NCBI GenBank assembly: GCA_052032225.1
Contig: JBPEWY010000018.1
Location: 1-25,620 of the forward strand
Length of the DNA stretch: 25,620 nucleotides
Direction: 5' to 3'
Origin: JBPEWY01 sp052032225
Lineage (GTDB): Bacteria > Bacteroidota > Bacteroidia > Flavobacteriales > Flavobacteriaceae
The notes below the pieces were generated by a model. It saw only the letters and a list, made by a program, of their open reading frames with translations. It was not told where the DNA came from and searched no databases. The stretch's first letter is position 1, and each line of letters opens with the position of its first letter. The position numbers and the translations under genes were made by a program. Positions 15,428-23,091 of the stretch are shown piece by piece.

Positions 15428-15751
15428 TTATTTTAAAAAATCTAATCCCGGAATATTAGGCATACCTTCTTTAGCTACAGCCGTGAGTTCTGCTTCTTGT
15501 ACTTTTGTAGCTTTTTCTATTGCCTTATTAAGTGTTAAAATTAAATAATCTTCTAACTGCTCTTTATCAGAAAGTAAAGACTCGTCTATATCTATTTTCT
15601 TAATGGCTCGGTTAGCAGTTAAAGAAACTTTTAAAAGATTATCTGCAGAGTTTTCTTCAACAATTACAGTATCTAAACGTTTTTTAGTTTCTTCTACTTT
15701 TTTTTGGGTTTCTTTAAGTTTACCCATCATACCCATAATATCTCCAAACAT
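15428..15751 (-). CDS. ebfC: YbaB/EbfC family nucleoid-associated protein
   Basis: A small 107-residue DNA-binding protein of the YbaB/EbfC family, which forms tweezer-like dimers and binds DNA, sometimes with sequence preference. Family features seen: a Met- and Gly-rich N-terminus (FGDIMGMMGKLKETQKKVEE) leading into a helix, the central beta region VSLTANRAIKKIDIDESLL (about 42-60), a second long helix and the Gly/Pro-rich end MPNIPGLDF. In many bacteria the gene follows dnaX or precedes recR; here neither is adjacent, and it is divergent from the oligopeptidase B gene. The symbol is a family name, not proof of regulatory function. Confidence 0.9.
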   Translation of the reverse strand: MFGDIMGMMGKLKETQKKVEETKKRLDTVIVEENSADNLLKVSLTANRAIKKIDIDESLLSDKEQLEDYLILTLNKAIEKATKVQEAELTAVAKEGMPNIPGLDFLK

Positions 15752-15833
15752 ACTGTTACATTTTAAAATTAGAGCGTAAAATTAAAACAAAGTAATTGTA
15801 TCATAAAAAAATATAAAAACAAACAATAATTGC

Positions 15834-15841
15834 TACTTTCG
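15834..15841 (+). promoter_or_regulatory. Candidate -7 box of ptrB
   Basis: TACTTTCG differs from TAnnTTTG at one position. Its predicted start near 15847 gives a leader of about 20 bases to the ATG at 15866. No good -33 element is visible. It overlaps the alternative TTG start at 15830, which argues against that start. Confidence 0.35.
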
Positions 15842-15865
15842 CAAACGCTATTAAAACGGTACAAA

Positions 15866-17914
15866 ATGCAAGCACCAAAAGCTAATAAAATTCCACAGAA
15901 ATTAGAAAAGCACGGCGATGTAAGAATAGATAATTACTTTTGGATGAACCAGCGCGATAGTAAAAATGTACTAGATTATTTACAGCAAGAAAACGAGTAC
16001 AATAGCGCTATGACGGCTCATACCCAAGAGTTACAAAAAGCATTGTTTACCGAAATGAAAGGGAGAATAAAAGAGGATGATGAATCTGTTCCCTATAAAT
16101 ACAATGGTTACTGGTATATAACGAAATACGAAACCGGTAAAGATTACCCAATTTACGTTAGAAAAAAAGATACATTAGAGGCCCCGGAAGAACTTTTGTT
16201 TGATTGTAACGAATTAGCTAAAGGGCATAATTACTTTCATTTAAAAGGTATCAATATTAGCTTAGATAATAAGCTGGTTGCGTTTGCTACAGATACTGTT
16301 GGGAGAAGAATTTATACAATTCAAATAAAAAATCTTGAAACCGGAGAAGTTTATCCGGTAAAAATAACAAACACTACAGGATCTAGCACTTGGGCTAACG
16401 ATAATAAAACACTGTTTTATACACAGAAAAACGAGAAAACACTAAGGAGCGAAAAAATTTTTAAACACAGGCTAGGAGAAGATCCTGCTACAGATAAGTT
16501 GGTGTATTATGAGCAAGACGAAACCTTTAATACCTTTGTTTACAAAACAAAATCTAAGCAATTTTTAATAATTGGCTCTGTAAGCACTTTAACTACAGAA
16601 TACAGGTTTTTAGATGCCACCAACCCAGAGGGCGAGTTTACTATTTTACAGCCCAGAATAAGAGGATTAGAATATAGTGTTTATCATTTTGACAAACATT
16701 TTTACATAGTAACTAATGCAGACGGGGCAAGCAATTTTAAATTAATGAAAGCCCCCGTAAATGCTACTACAAAAAACAATTGGCAAGAAGTAATAGCACA
16801 TAGAGAAGATGTGTTACTAGAAGATATAGATATTTTTAAAGACTTTTTAGTAATATCAGAACGTAGTAATGGTTTAAATAAAATAAGGATTAAAAGGTGG
16901 GATAATACAGACGATTATTATTTGCCTTTTGACAATGAAACTTACACGGCCTATACATCTGTAAATTTAGATTTTAATACGCACATACTCAGGTATTCAT
17001 ATAACTCTTTAACAACACCTCCATCTACAATAGATTTTAATATGGTTACAAAAGAGAAAACCATTAAAAAAGAACAAGAAGTATTAGGAGGAGATTTTAA
17101 TAAAGATAATTATGTGTCTGAGCGTGTATGGGCAACTGCAGATGATGGTGTAAAGGTTCCAATTTCTTTAGTTTATAAAAAAGGAACACCTTTAAACGGT
17201 AGCGCACCTCTACTACTATACGGATATGGTTCATATGGTGCAACAATAGATCCGTACTTTTCATCATCACGATTATCACTGTTAAACAGAGGATTTATTT
17301 TTGCTATTGCACACATTAGGGGAGGAGAATATTTAGGAAGAGCTTGGTACGAAGATGGTAAACTTTTAAAAAAGAAAAACACATTTACAGACTTTATTGC
17401 GTGCTCAAAATATTTAATAGCCAATAATTACACATCTGCAAACCATTTGTATGCCATGGGAGGTTCTGCAGGAGGGTTGCTTATTGGTGCTGTTATTAAT
17501 ATGGCTCCCCAACTATATAAAGGAGTTATAGCAGCAGTACCTTTTGTAGATGTTTTAACAACTATGTTAGACGACTCTATACCACTTACAACAGGTGAAT
17601 ATGATGAGTGGGGAAATCCAAACGATGAGGAGTACTATTGGTATATAAAATCGTATTCTCCATATGATAATGTTACGGCACAAGAGTACCCAAATATATT
17701 AGTAACCACCGGATATCATGATTCTCAAGTACAATATTGGGAACCGGCAAAATGGGTAGCAAAACTCAGAGAGCTTAAAACAGATAACAATAAACTGCTA
17801 TTTCACATTAATATGGATGCAGGACATAGTGGAGCATCCGGGAGGTTCGAAGCATTAAAAGAAATTGCAGAAGAATATGCCTTTTTACTTGATTTAGAGG
17901 GGATAAAGGCATAA
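15866..17914 (+). CDS. ptrB: Oligopeptidase B (prolyl oligopeptidase family S9A)
   Basis: Serine peptidase that cleaves short peptides after Arg or Lys. The 682-residue product has an N-terminal beta-propeller region (about 70-400) that gates access, and a C-terminal alpha/beta hydrolase domain. The catalytic triad is Ser534 in GGSAGG, Asp619 in YHDSQVQYWEP and His654 in GHSGASGR; in E. coli PtrB the triad is 532, 617 and 652, an almost equal spacing. No signal peptide is visible, so it is probably cytoplasmic, although related enzymes are sometimes exported. The ATG at 15866 is preferred over an in-frame TTG 36 bases upstream because a promoter-like box overlaps that TTG and the homologous N-terminus begins around APKANKIPQKLEKHG. 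Confidence 0.93.
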   Translation: MQAPKANKIPQKLEKHGDVRIDNYFWMNQRDSKNVLDYLQQENEYNSAMTAHTQELQKALFTEMKGRIKEDDESVPYKYNGYWYITKYETGKDYPIYVRKKDTLEAPEELLFDCNELAKGHNYFHLKGINISLDNKLVAFATDTVGRRIYTIQIKNLETGEVYPVKITNTTGSSTWANDNKTLFYTQKNEKTLRSEKIFKHRLGEDPATDKLVYYEQDETFNTFVYKTKSKQFLIIGSVSTLTTEYRFLDATNPEGEFTILQPRIRGLEYSVYHFDKHFYIVTNADGASNFKLMKAPVNATTKNNWQEVIAHREDVLLEDIDIFKDFLVISERSNGLNKIRIKRWDNTDDYYLPFDNETYTAYTSVNLDFNTHILRYSYNSLTTPPSTIDFNMVTKEKTIKKEQEVLGGDFNKDNYVSERVWATADDGVKVPISLVYKKGTPLNGSAPLLLYGYGSYGATIDPYFSSSRLSLLNRGFIFAIAHIRGGEYLGRAWYEDGKLLKKKNTFTDFIACSKYLIANNYTSANHLYAMGGSAGGLLIGAVINMAPQLYKGVIAAVPFVDVLTTMLDDSIPLTTGEYDEWGNPNDEEYYWYIKSYSPYDNVTAQEYPNILVTTGYHDSQVQYWEPAKWVAKLRELKTDNNKLLFHINMDAGHSGASGRFEALKEIAEEYAFLLDLEGIKA

Positions 17915-17927
17915 ATAAAAAAATTAT

Positions 17928-17973
17928 TAACTTTGCAAGGTTTTGTGAATTGTTAAGAAAATGTTTACTTTCA
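17928..17973 (+). promoter_or_regulatory. Candidate promoter region of capA
   Basis: Two possible -7 boxes are present. TAACTTTG at 17928-17935 is a perfect match without a TTG at -33. TACTTTCA at 17966-17973 has two mismatches but has TTTG (17942-17945) exactly 20 bases upstream. The second would give a leader of about 20 bases, the first about 60. The region follows the ptrB stop closely, and no terminator was seen between the genes. Confidence 0.38.
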
Positions 17974-18001
17974 TTCATAAAACATTCCTAACCTAAACCT
18001 T

Positions 18002-19042
18002 ATGGAGAACAAAATAAAGGCGTATAACAACATATTAGAACTTATAGGTAATACTCCTCTAATTAAGTTAAACCACATTACAAAAAGCTTTCCGGGTGAA
18101 TTCTATGCTAAAATAGAAGCCTTTAACCCCGGGCATTCAACTAAAGATAGAATAGCACTTTATATAATAGAAGAAGCAGAGCGTAGAGGAATTTTAAAGC
18201 CTGGTGATACCATTATAGAAACTACTTCAGGTAATACCGGTTTTAGTATAGCAATGGTAAGTGTTATTAAAGGCTATGAGTGTATTTTGGCGGTAAGCTC
18301 TAAGTCTTCAAAAGATAAAATAGACATGCTTCGATCTATGGGAGCAAAGGTGTATGTTTGCCCAGCTCATGTTAGTGCAGACGATCCTCGCTCTTATTAT
18401 CAAGTAGCAAAACGTCTTCACGAAGAAATTAAAGGATCTGTTTACATAAATCAATATTTTAATGAGTTAAATATTGATGCTCATTACAAAACTACCGGAC
18501 CGGAAATTTGGGAGCAAACAGCAGGGCAAATAACGCATTTAGTTGCTTGTAGTGGTACCGGTGGCACTATTTCAGGTACTGCCAGATTTTTAAAAGAACA
18601 AAACCCAGACATTAAAATTATTGGGGTAGATGCTTATGGCTCTGTTCTTAAAAAGTATCACGAAACACGTGAATTTGATGCCAATGAAATTTATCCTTAC
18701 AGAATAGAAGGTCTTGGTAAAAACTTAATACCAACAGCAACCGATTTTGATGTAATAGACAAATTCATAAAAGTTACAGACGAAGAAAGTGCGCATACCG
18801 CAAGAGAAATTTCTAAAACAGAAGGCCTTTTTATAGGCTATACCAGTGGTGCTGCACTACAAGCTGTAAAACAACTGCAAGAAGAAGGAGAATTTAATGA
18901 TAATAGTAGAGTAGTTGTAATTTTTCCGGATCATGGTTCAAGATATATGAGCAAAGTATATAGTGATGAATGGATGCGTGATCAAGGATTTTTTGATAGT
19001 AAGAATATAGAAGAAACTCAAAAAATTGAGTTTGTAAAATAA
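18002..19042 (+). CDS. capA: Cystathionine-beta-synthase-like PLP enzyme, likely cysteate synthase CapA
   Basis: A fold type II pyridoxal-phosphate enzyme of 346 residues. Seen: Schiff-base Lys48 in NPGHSTKDR, the substrate loop TSGNTG (75-80), the phosphate-binding GTGGT (185-189), and features shared with cystathionine beta-synthase (RIEGLGKNLIP, PDHGSRYMSK, SDEWM). The C-terminal CBS regulatory pair of that enzyme is absent. In Capnocytophaga, CapA is described as a close relative of cystathionine beta-synthase that makes cysteate from O-phosphoserine and sulfite for capnine lipids. The alpha-oxoamine synthase gene directly downstream is what CapB should be, so I infer CapA. Cysteine synthase or cystathionine beta-synthase remain possible; sequence alone does not settle the substrate. 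A terminator and a separate promoter lie before capB, so the two genes are neighbours rather than a tight operon. Confidence 0.66.
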   Translation: MENKIKAYNNILELIGNTPLIKLNHITKSFPGEFYAKIEAFNPGHSTKDRIALYIIEEAERRGILKPGDTIIETTSGNTGFSIAMVSVIKGYECILAVSSKSSKDKIDMLRSMGAKVYVCPAHVSADDPRSYYQVAKRLHEEIKGSVYINQYFNELNIDAHYKTTGPEIWEQTAGQITHLVACSGTGGTISGTARFLKEQNPDIKIIGVDAYGSVLKKYHETREFDANEIYPYRIEGLGKNLIPTATDFDVIDKFIKVTDEESAHTAREISKTEGLFIGYTSGAALQAVKQLQEEGEFNDNSRVVVIFPDHGSRYMSKVYSDEWMRDQGFFDSKNIEETQKIEFVK

Positions 19043-19064
19043 AACTTCACGTACAGCAAACCCG

Positions 19065-19091
19065 AAAAGCAGCTGTTTAGGCTGCTTTTTT
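19065..19091 (+). terminator. Intrinsic terminator after capA
   Basis: A 9-bp stem (AAAAGCAGC at 19065-19073 with GCTGCTTTT at 19081-19089), a 7-base loop and a T run to 19091. It starts 22 bases after the capA stop. Confidence 0.85.
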
Positions 19092-19152
19092 ATTGTGCAT
19101 AAAAACAAAAAAACTCCTCGGCAAATTATTATGACAGAATACTAAAATTACA

Positions 19153-19160
19153 TACTTTTG
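19153..19160 (+). promoter_or_regulatory. -7 box of capB
   Basis: TACTTTTG matches TAnnTTTG exactly and would place the transcript start about 37 bases before the capB ATG. No TTG stands at the -33 position, so the upstream half is weak. Confidence 0.48.
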
Positions 19161-19203
19161 CCGGGTATAATAGGTACTTTTTAAGTTAAAAAATGCATTT
19201 TGC

Positions 19204-20463
19204 ATGAAAGATTTATTTGATAGAATAATAGCAAACAAAGGCCCATTAGGAAAGTGGGCATCACAAGCAGAAGGGTATTTTGTGTTTCCTAAGTTAGAAG
19301 GAGAAATTTCAAATAGAATGAAATTTCAAGGTAAAGATGTAATTACATGGAGCGTTAATGATTATTTAGGCTTAGCAAACCACCCAGAAGTTAGAAAAGT
19401 AGATGCAGAAGCTGCAAAAAAATATGGTTCTGCTTACCCAATGGGTGCCAGAATGATGTCTGGTCATACAGACCTTCACGAAAAACTACAAAATGAGTTA
19501 GCAGCCTTTGTAAATAAAGAAGCTGCCTACCTTTTAAATTTTGGTTACCAAGGTATGGTTTCTACTATTGATGCTTTAGTAACCAAAGATGATATTATAG
19601 TTTACGATGTAGATTCTCATGCTTGTATAATAGATGGAGTTCGTTTACACATGGGTAAACGCTTTACGTACAAGCATAATGATATTGTTAGTTTAGAGAA
19701 AAATTTAGAGCGTGCTACTAAAATGGCCGAACAAACCGGAGGAGGAATTTTAGTAATCTCTGAAGGTGTGTTTGGAATGCGAGGTGAGCAAGGGATTTTA
19801 AAAGAAATAGTAGCACTTAAGAAAAAATACAAATTTAGATTACTTGTAGACGATGCTCACGGTTTTGGTACATTAGGAAAAACCGGTGCTGGAGCAGGCG
19901 AGGAGCAAGGCGTGCAAGATGAGATAGATGTATATTTTGCAACATTTGCAAAAGCAATGGCAAGTACCGGAGCATTTATTGCGGCAGACAAGGAAGTTAT
20001 AGATTATTTAAAGTATAATTTACGCTCTCAAATGTTTGCTAAGTCATTGCAAATGCAATTGGTAGAAGGAGCATTAAAGCGTTTAGAAATGCTTAAAACA
20101 ATGCCGGAGCTTCGCGAGAAACTTTGGCAAAACGTAAACGCGTTACAATCTGGTTTAAAAGAGCGTGGGTTTGATATAGGCACAACACAAAGTTGTGTAA
20201 CGCCTGTATACTTAAAAGGAAGCATCCCAGAAGCAATGGCGTTAGTAAAAGATCTTAGAGAAAACCATGGTATATTCTGTTCTATTGTAGTATATCCGGT
20301 AATTCCTAAGGGATTAATTTTATTAAGAATGATTCCTACAGCTTCCCACACTGCACAAGATATAGAAGAGACGCTAAATGCTTTCTCTGCCATTAGAGAA
20401 CGTTTAGAAAATGGAACGTATAAACGATTGTCGGCTGCAGTTTCTGCTGCTATGGGAGAATAA
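19204..20463 (+). CDS. capB: Alpha-oxoamine synthase, likely cysteate C-fatty-acyltransferase CapB
   Basis: A fold type I pyridoxal-phosphate enzyme of 419 residues that joins an amino acid to an acyl thioester with loss of CO2. Visible: NDYLGLANHP (52-61), SGHTDLHEKLQ (86-96), cofactor-stacking His139 in VDSHACIID, SEGVFGMRG (186-194), VDDAHGFGTLGKTG (215-228, with Asp216 and His219) and Schiff-base Lys250 in FATFAKAMAS. Family members include serine palmitoyltransferase, 2-amino-3-ketobutyrate CoA ligase and 8-amino-7-oxononanoate synthase. The cystathionine-synthase-like gene just upstream points to CapB, which condenses cysteate with an iso-fatty acyl-CoA to 3-ketocapnine, the sulfonolipid base of gliding Bacteroidota. 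Serine palmitoyltransferase activity is the main alternative. A four-codon reading frame overlaps its start. Confidence 0.7.
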   Translation: MKDLFDRIIANKGPLGKWASQAEGYFVFPKLEGEISNRMKFQGKDVITWSVNDYLGLANHPEVRKVDAEAAKKYGSAYPMGARMMSGHTDLHEKLQNELAAFVNKEAAYLLNFGYQGMVSTIDALVTKDDIIVYDVDSHACIIDGVRLHMGKRFTYKHNDIVSLEKNLERATKMAEQTGGGILVISEGVFGMRGEQGILKEIVALKKKYKFRLLVDDAHGFGTLGKTGAGAGEEQGVQDEIDVYFATFAKAMASTGAFIAADKEVIDYLKYNLRSQMFAKSLQMQLVEGALKRLEMLKTMPELREKLWQNVNALQSGLKERGFDIGTTQSCVTPVYLKGSIPEAMALVKDLRENHGIFCSIVVYPVIPKGLILLRMIPTASHTAQDIEETLNAFSAIRERLENGTYKRLSAAVSAAMGE

Positions 20464-20482
20464 AAATTAGCTATAGATATTG

Positions 20483-20515
20483 AAAAAGCCAAGTGTTTGT
20501 TCACTTGGCTTTTTT
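20483..20515 (+). terminator. Bidirectional intrinsic terminator
   Basis: A 13-bp stem (AAAAAGCCAAGTG at 20483-20495 with CACTTGGCTTTTT at 20502-20514), a 6-base loop and a six-T tail on the plus strand; the A run gives five T on the minus strand. It ends capB and the convergent acyltransferase-like gene, whose stop is at 20517. Confidence 0.92.
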
Positions 20516-20516
20516 A

Positions 20517-21638
20517 TTAAACTAAATTTTTTCTGTACGTTTTTCTTCGTTTTCTAACCTTAGGGTTAAAATGTTTCCATATTTGCTGTATAGCAATGTT
20601 ATCTTCCAGTTCGGGAGTTCTAATACAATTTTCTATTCCTTTTTTCTTAAAAACCGAATAATACTCATTAAAAATAATTGCTGTAACACCTTTGTTCTGA
20701 TATTCAGGGTGAATTCCTATTAAATAGAAAATTACATCTTTACTGTGCTTTCTAGCCCGTAATAAATGAAAAATACCAAACGGAAATAACTTACCTTTTG
20801 CTTTTTGTAAAGCCCTTGAGTATGAAGGCATTACAATAGAAAATGCAATAGGATTATTGTTTTTATCTACAACAAATTTTATATATTCCGGATTTATAAA
20901 ATTAATGTACTTTTTCTTAAAATAATCTCTCTGAACATCTGATATTGCAACAAAAGAAGATAGTTTAGCATAGGATTCATTAAACAAATCAAACATTTTA
21001 TCTACATACGGCATAATTTGTTTTGTAGAAGTAAAATTTAAGGGTGTTAAACCATAGCGCCTTTTAATTAACTCTTGTGCTTTAGAAAACAGTTCTGGTT
21101 TTACATCACTAAACTTAAAATGGCTCTCTTGATATTGCTTTTCTATTGTAAAATTTAACGCTTCAAAATGTTTAGCGTAATAAGGGTGGTTATACCAAGT
21201 AATCATGGTTCCTAGCTCATTAAACCCTTCAGTTAGTACTCCCACTTTATCAAGGTTAGAAAAACCCATGGGGCCTTCTATGTACTCTAAATTATTAGCT
21301 TTTGCAATTTTTTCTACTTTATCTAAAAGTGCTTTGGTTACGTTAATATCATCAACGACATCAAACCAGCCAAAACGCATTTTTTTTAGGTTTTGGTTAT
21401 TTACTTCATGCCAGTTTATAATAGCGGCAACCCTACCCACAATTTTATTGTTATGGTATGCTAAAAACAACGTGGCATCAGCATTATGGAATACCGGGTT
21501 TTTAGTTTTATCAAAATTTTCAATCTCGTCTGATATAATTGGTGGCACCCAATATGGAGAGTTTTTATACAAGCTAAACGGAAAAAGAACAAACCTTTTT
21601 AGGTCTTTTTTGGTTTTGACTTCTTTAATTTCTATCAT
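20517..21638 (-). CDS. GNAT-fold acyltransferase-like protein, possible lipid N-acyltransferase
   Basis: The product is 373 residues from the ATG at 21638; an in-frame TTG two codons upstream (21644) is less likely. The C-terminal part has a GNAT motif A at about 305-322 (FYLIGIHPEYQNKGVTAI), while the N-terminal half has a second GNAT-like strand pattern (ATLFLAYHNNKIVGRVAAII, about 55-74) and a characteristic segment EGPMGFSNLDKVGVLTEGF (about 121-139). This suggests a double-GNAT architecture, as in bacterial acyltransferases with long-chain substrates. The natural substrate is unknown. Related genes occur near serine-palmitoyltransferase-like genes, and the bacterial ceramide synthase of Caulobacter is a GNAT-type enzyme, so N-acylation of capnine is an attractive but unproven role. 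It follows the barrel gene with a gap of about 31 bases and is convergent with capB. Confidence 0.8.
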   Translation of the reverse strand: MIEIKEVKTKKDLKRFVLFPFSLYKNSPYWVPPIISDEIENFDKTKNPVFHNADATLFLAYHNNKIVGRVAAIINWHEVNNQNLKKMRFGWFDVVDDINVTKALLDKVEKIAKANNLEYIEGPMGFSNLDKVGVLTEGFNELGTMITWYNHPYYAKHFEALNFTIEKQYQESHFKFSDVKPELFSKAQELIKRRYGLTPLNFTSTKQIMPYVDKMFDLFNESYAKLSSFVAISDVQRDYFKKKYINFINPEYIKFVVDKNNNPIAFSIVMPSYSRALQKAKGKLFPFGIFHLLRARKHSKDVIFYLIGIHPEYQNKGVTAIIFNEYYSVFKKKGIENCIRTPELEDNIAIQQIWKHFNPKVRKRRKTYRKNLV

Positions 21639-21669
21639 ATTCAAAATAGTGGGTTAGTTATAATTTGGT

Positions 21670-22695
21670 TTAAAAATCATCAAATTTATCTAATGTGCTT
21701 TTTTTGTTCTTTTTCTTCTGCTTACGCTGTTGTTTTTTAATACGTTTTTTAGCACGTCCTTCATCTAGTAAAACGGGAGTATCTGTATGATTGTCTATTC
21801 TGTAAGAAACCCCTATACCACCAAATAATCTGGAAGGCGTGTTTTTGAAATTTGTACCTACAGAAGCATCAACTTGTAAATTTTTATTGATTAAATGTGC
21901 TGCACCGGCTCTAACAATTGCATCGGCATACCTATCACTTTTAATACCTTGATTTTCTGCAAAAACTGTCCATTTCGGATTGTTTAAAGCATGTGTAACA
22001 GTAATAATGTAGCTAAGCTCAGGAAAATCAGAAGTAAATTTATCGTAAATAATATTTGTTACTAAAACCCATCTACCTGCTAAATGGCTTTGTGTAGCAA
22101 GCATTACTCTAGGGCTTACCAAGGGTTCTTCTTGTGATACTAAAAAATTTGATGCCGTAGTTACAAATAAATTATTGTAAGCATACGGAGAATCAAAAAC
22201 ATTTAAGTTTATACCAACATAAGCAGAAACAGCCGGAATTAAATCACGCCACTTAAACGTATTATTGGCACGCCAACTATACAGATTTGGCTTATTTCTT
22301 TCGGGGTCTTTAAAGGGATCAAAAAACAGATATTTAACACCAATTGTATTTTTTAAAAAACCGCTTCTTTTTTTTGTTTCGGGCGGAATCGCACTATTGT
22401 CCGTAAGCTTATCAAACAAATATGTACCATCCCAAACAATTTCTAATTCTTCAAAAAACAATCCGTATCTAAAAGCAAAATCAACAGCAAAAACATTTGT
22501 TTTGTTTAATAATCTGTCGTGTTTTTGTTTTTCGAGTGCAAGACCAAATTCACCTTGCGCCACATTTTTACCAACACTAAAAGCACTTACCGAAGCACCC
22601 GGGCGATTAGAGTTTATAACATCTGTATACTGTGCTAAACTAAAAAAAGGAAGAAAAAGTAGGCCGCAAAGTATGTTTTTTGTGAGTTTTTTCAT
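21670..22695 (-). CDS. Outer-membrane beta-barrel (transporter-like) protein with basic tail
   Basis: An exported protein of 341 residues with a signal peptide (about 1-21, cleavage near FFSLAQ). The mature part opens with INSNRPGASVSAFSVGKNVAQGE (27-49), a start typical of the Phenol_MetA_deg-like outer-membrane transporter group in Bacteroidota, followed by alternating amphipathic strands up to a last strand SRLFGGIGVSYRI. After it comes a tail of about 40 residues with a dense Lys/Arg/Gln run (about 317-333) and an acidic end. Ligand and role are unknown; the MetA name does not imply phenol breakdown. It is the first gene of a likely two-gene unit with the acyltransferase-like gene. Confidence 0.78.
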   Translation of the reverse strand: MKKLTKNILCGLLFLPFFSLAQYTDVINSNRPGASVSAFSVGKNVAQGEFGLALEKQKHDRLLNKTNVFAVDFAFRYGLFFEELEIVWDGTYLFDKLTDNSAIPPETKKRSGFLKNTIGVKYLFFDPFKDPERNKPNLYSWRANNTFKWRDLIPAVSAYVGINLNVFDSPYAYNNLFVTTASNFLVSQEEPLVSPRVMLATQSHLAGRWVLVTNIIYDKFTSDFPELSYIITVTHALNNPKWTVFAENQGIKSDRYADAIVRAGAAHLINKNLQVDASVGTNFKNTPSRLFGGIGVSYRIDNHTDTPVLLDEGRAKKRIKKQQRKQKKKNKKSTLDKFDDF

Positions 22696-22711
22696 GGTAA
22701 AATTATTATAT

Positions 22712-22719
22712 CAAATATA
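22712..22719 (-). promoter_or_regulatory. -7 box of the outer-membrane barrel gene
   Basis: The minus strand reads TATATTTG, a perfect TAnnTTTG match, giving a leader of about 10 bases. The -33 region has no clear TTG. Confidence 0.45.
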
Positions 22720-22773
22720 GGGTGTTTTTATTATTTTTTAACTTTTTTAAGAGCCTAAACAAGGGTATAATTG

Positions 22774-22781
22774 TATTTTTG
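22774..22781 (+). promoter_or_regulatory. -7 box of the DUF4834-yfhO-glycosyltransferase unit
   Basis: TATTTTTG is a perfect -7 match and predicts a transcript start about 18 bases before the ATG at 22806. It is back to back with the barrel gene promoter, about 55 bases away. Confidence 0.5.
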
Positions 22782-22805
22782 GCATATAATTAATTTAATA
22801 ACACA

Positions 22806-23069
22806 ATGGGGTTTATAAAAACCATATTAATAATTGCTTTACTTTATTTTGGCTTTAAAATTTTATTAAGGTTATTAGCGCCATGGCTAATACGGTATGC
22901 TTCAAAAAAAGCAGAAAAACATTTTTTTAATACTTTTAATGCACAACAAAACCAACATCCTAATCAAGAACGTAAAGTAGGAGATGTTAGTATTGATTCT
23001 GTTCCGGAGCAAAAAACCAAATCCGATAAAAAAGTTGGTGAATATATTGAGTTTGAAGAAATAGAATAA
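22806..23069 (+). CDS. DUF4834 family small membrane protein
   Basis: An 87-residue protein with one N-terminal membrane segment (about 4-29, ILIIALLYFGFKILLRLLAP), an amphipathic basic helix (RYASKKAEKHF), a polar Gln/Asn linker and the conserved acidic end VGEYIEFEEIE. This layout matches the DUF4834 family, found in Flavobacteriia and known to me directly upstream of yfhO-type genes, as it is here (22-base gap). Its function is not known. The position suggests a helper of the YfhO membrane protein, which is inference. Confidence 0.82.
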   Translation: MGFIKTILIIALLYFGFKILLRLLAPWLIRYASKKAEKHFFNTFNAQQNQHPNQERKVGDVSIDSVPEQKTKSDKKVGEYIEFEEIE

Positions 23070-23091
23070 TTAAATACGGGCTGCACAAACT

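Noticed and set aside
15830..15865. TTG start 12 codons upstream for oligopeptidase B
   Set aside because: The TTG overlaps the probable -7 box, and the ATG at 15866 fits the family N-terminus.
20028..20504. 158-codon open frame on the minus strand
   Set aside because: It lies opposite the conserved C-terminal half of capB and starts through the terminator; no recognisable protein features.
21205..21657. 150-codon open frame on the plus strand
   Set aside because: Shadow of the acyltransferase-like gene with biased Ser/Leu/Phe composition and no upstream promoter.
22265..22720. 151-codon open frame on the plus strand
   Set aside because: Antisense to the outer-membrane barrel gene, which has a signal peptide and a promoter; the frame shows no domain.
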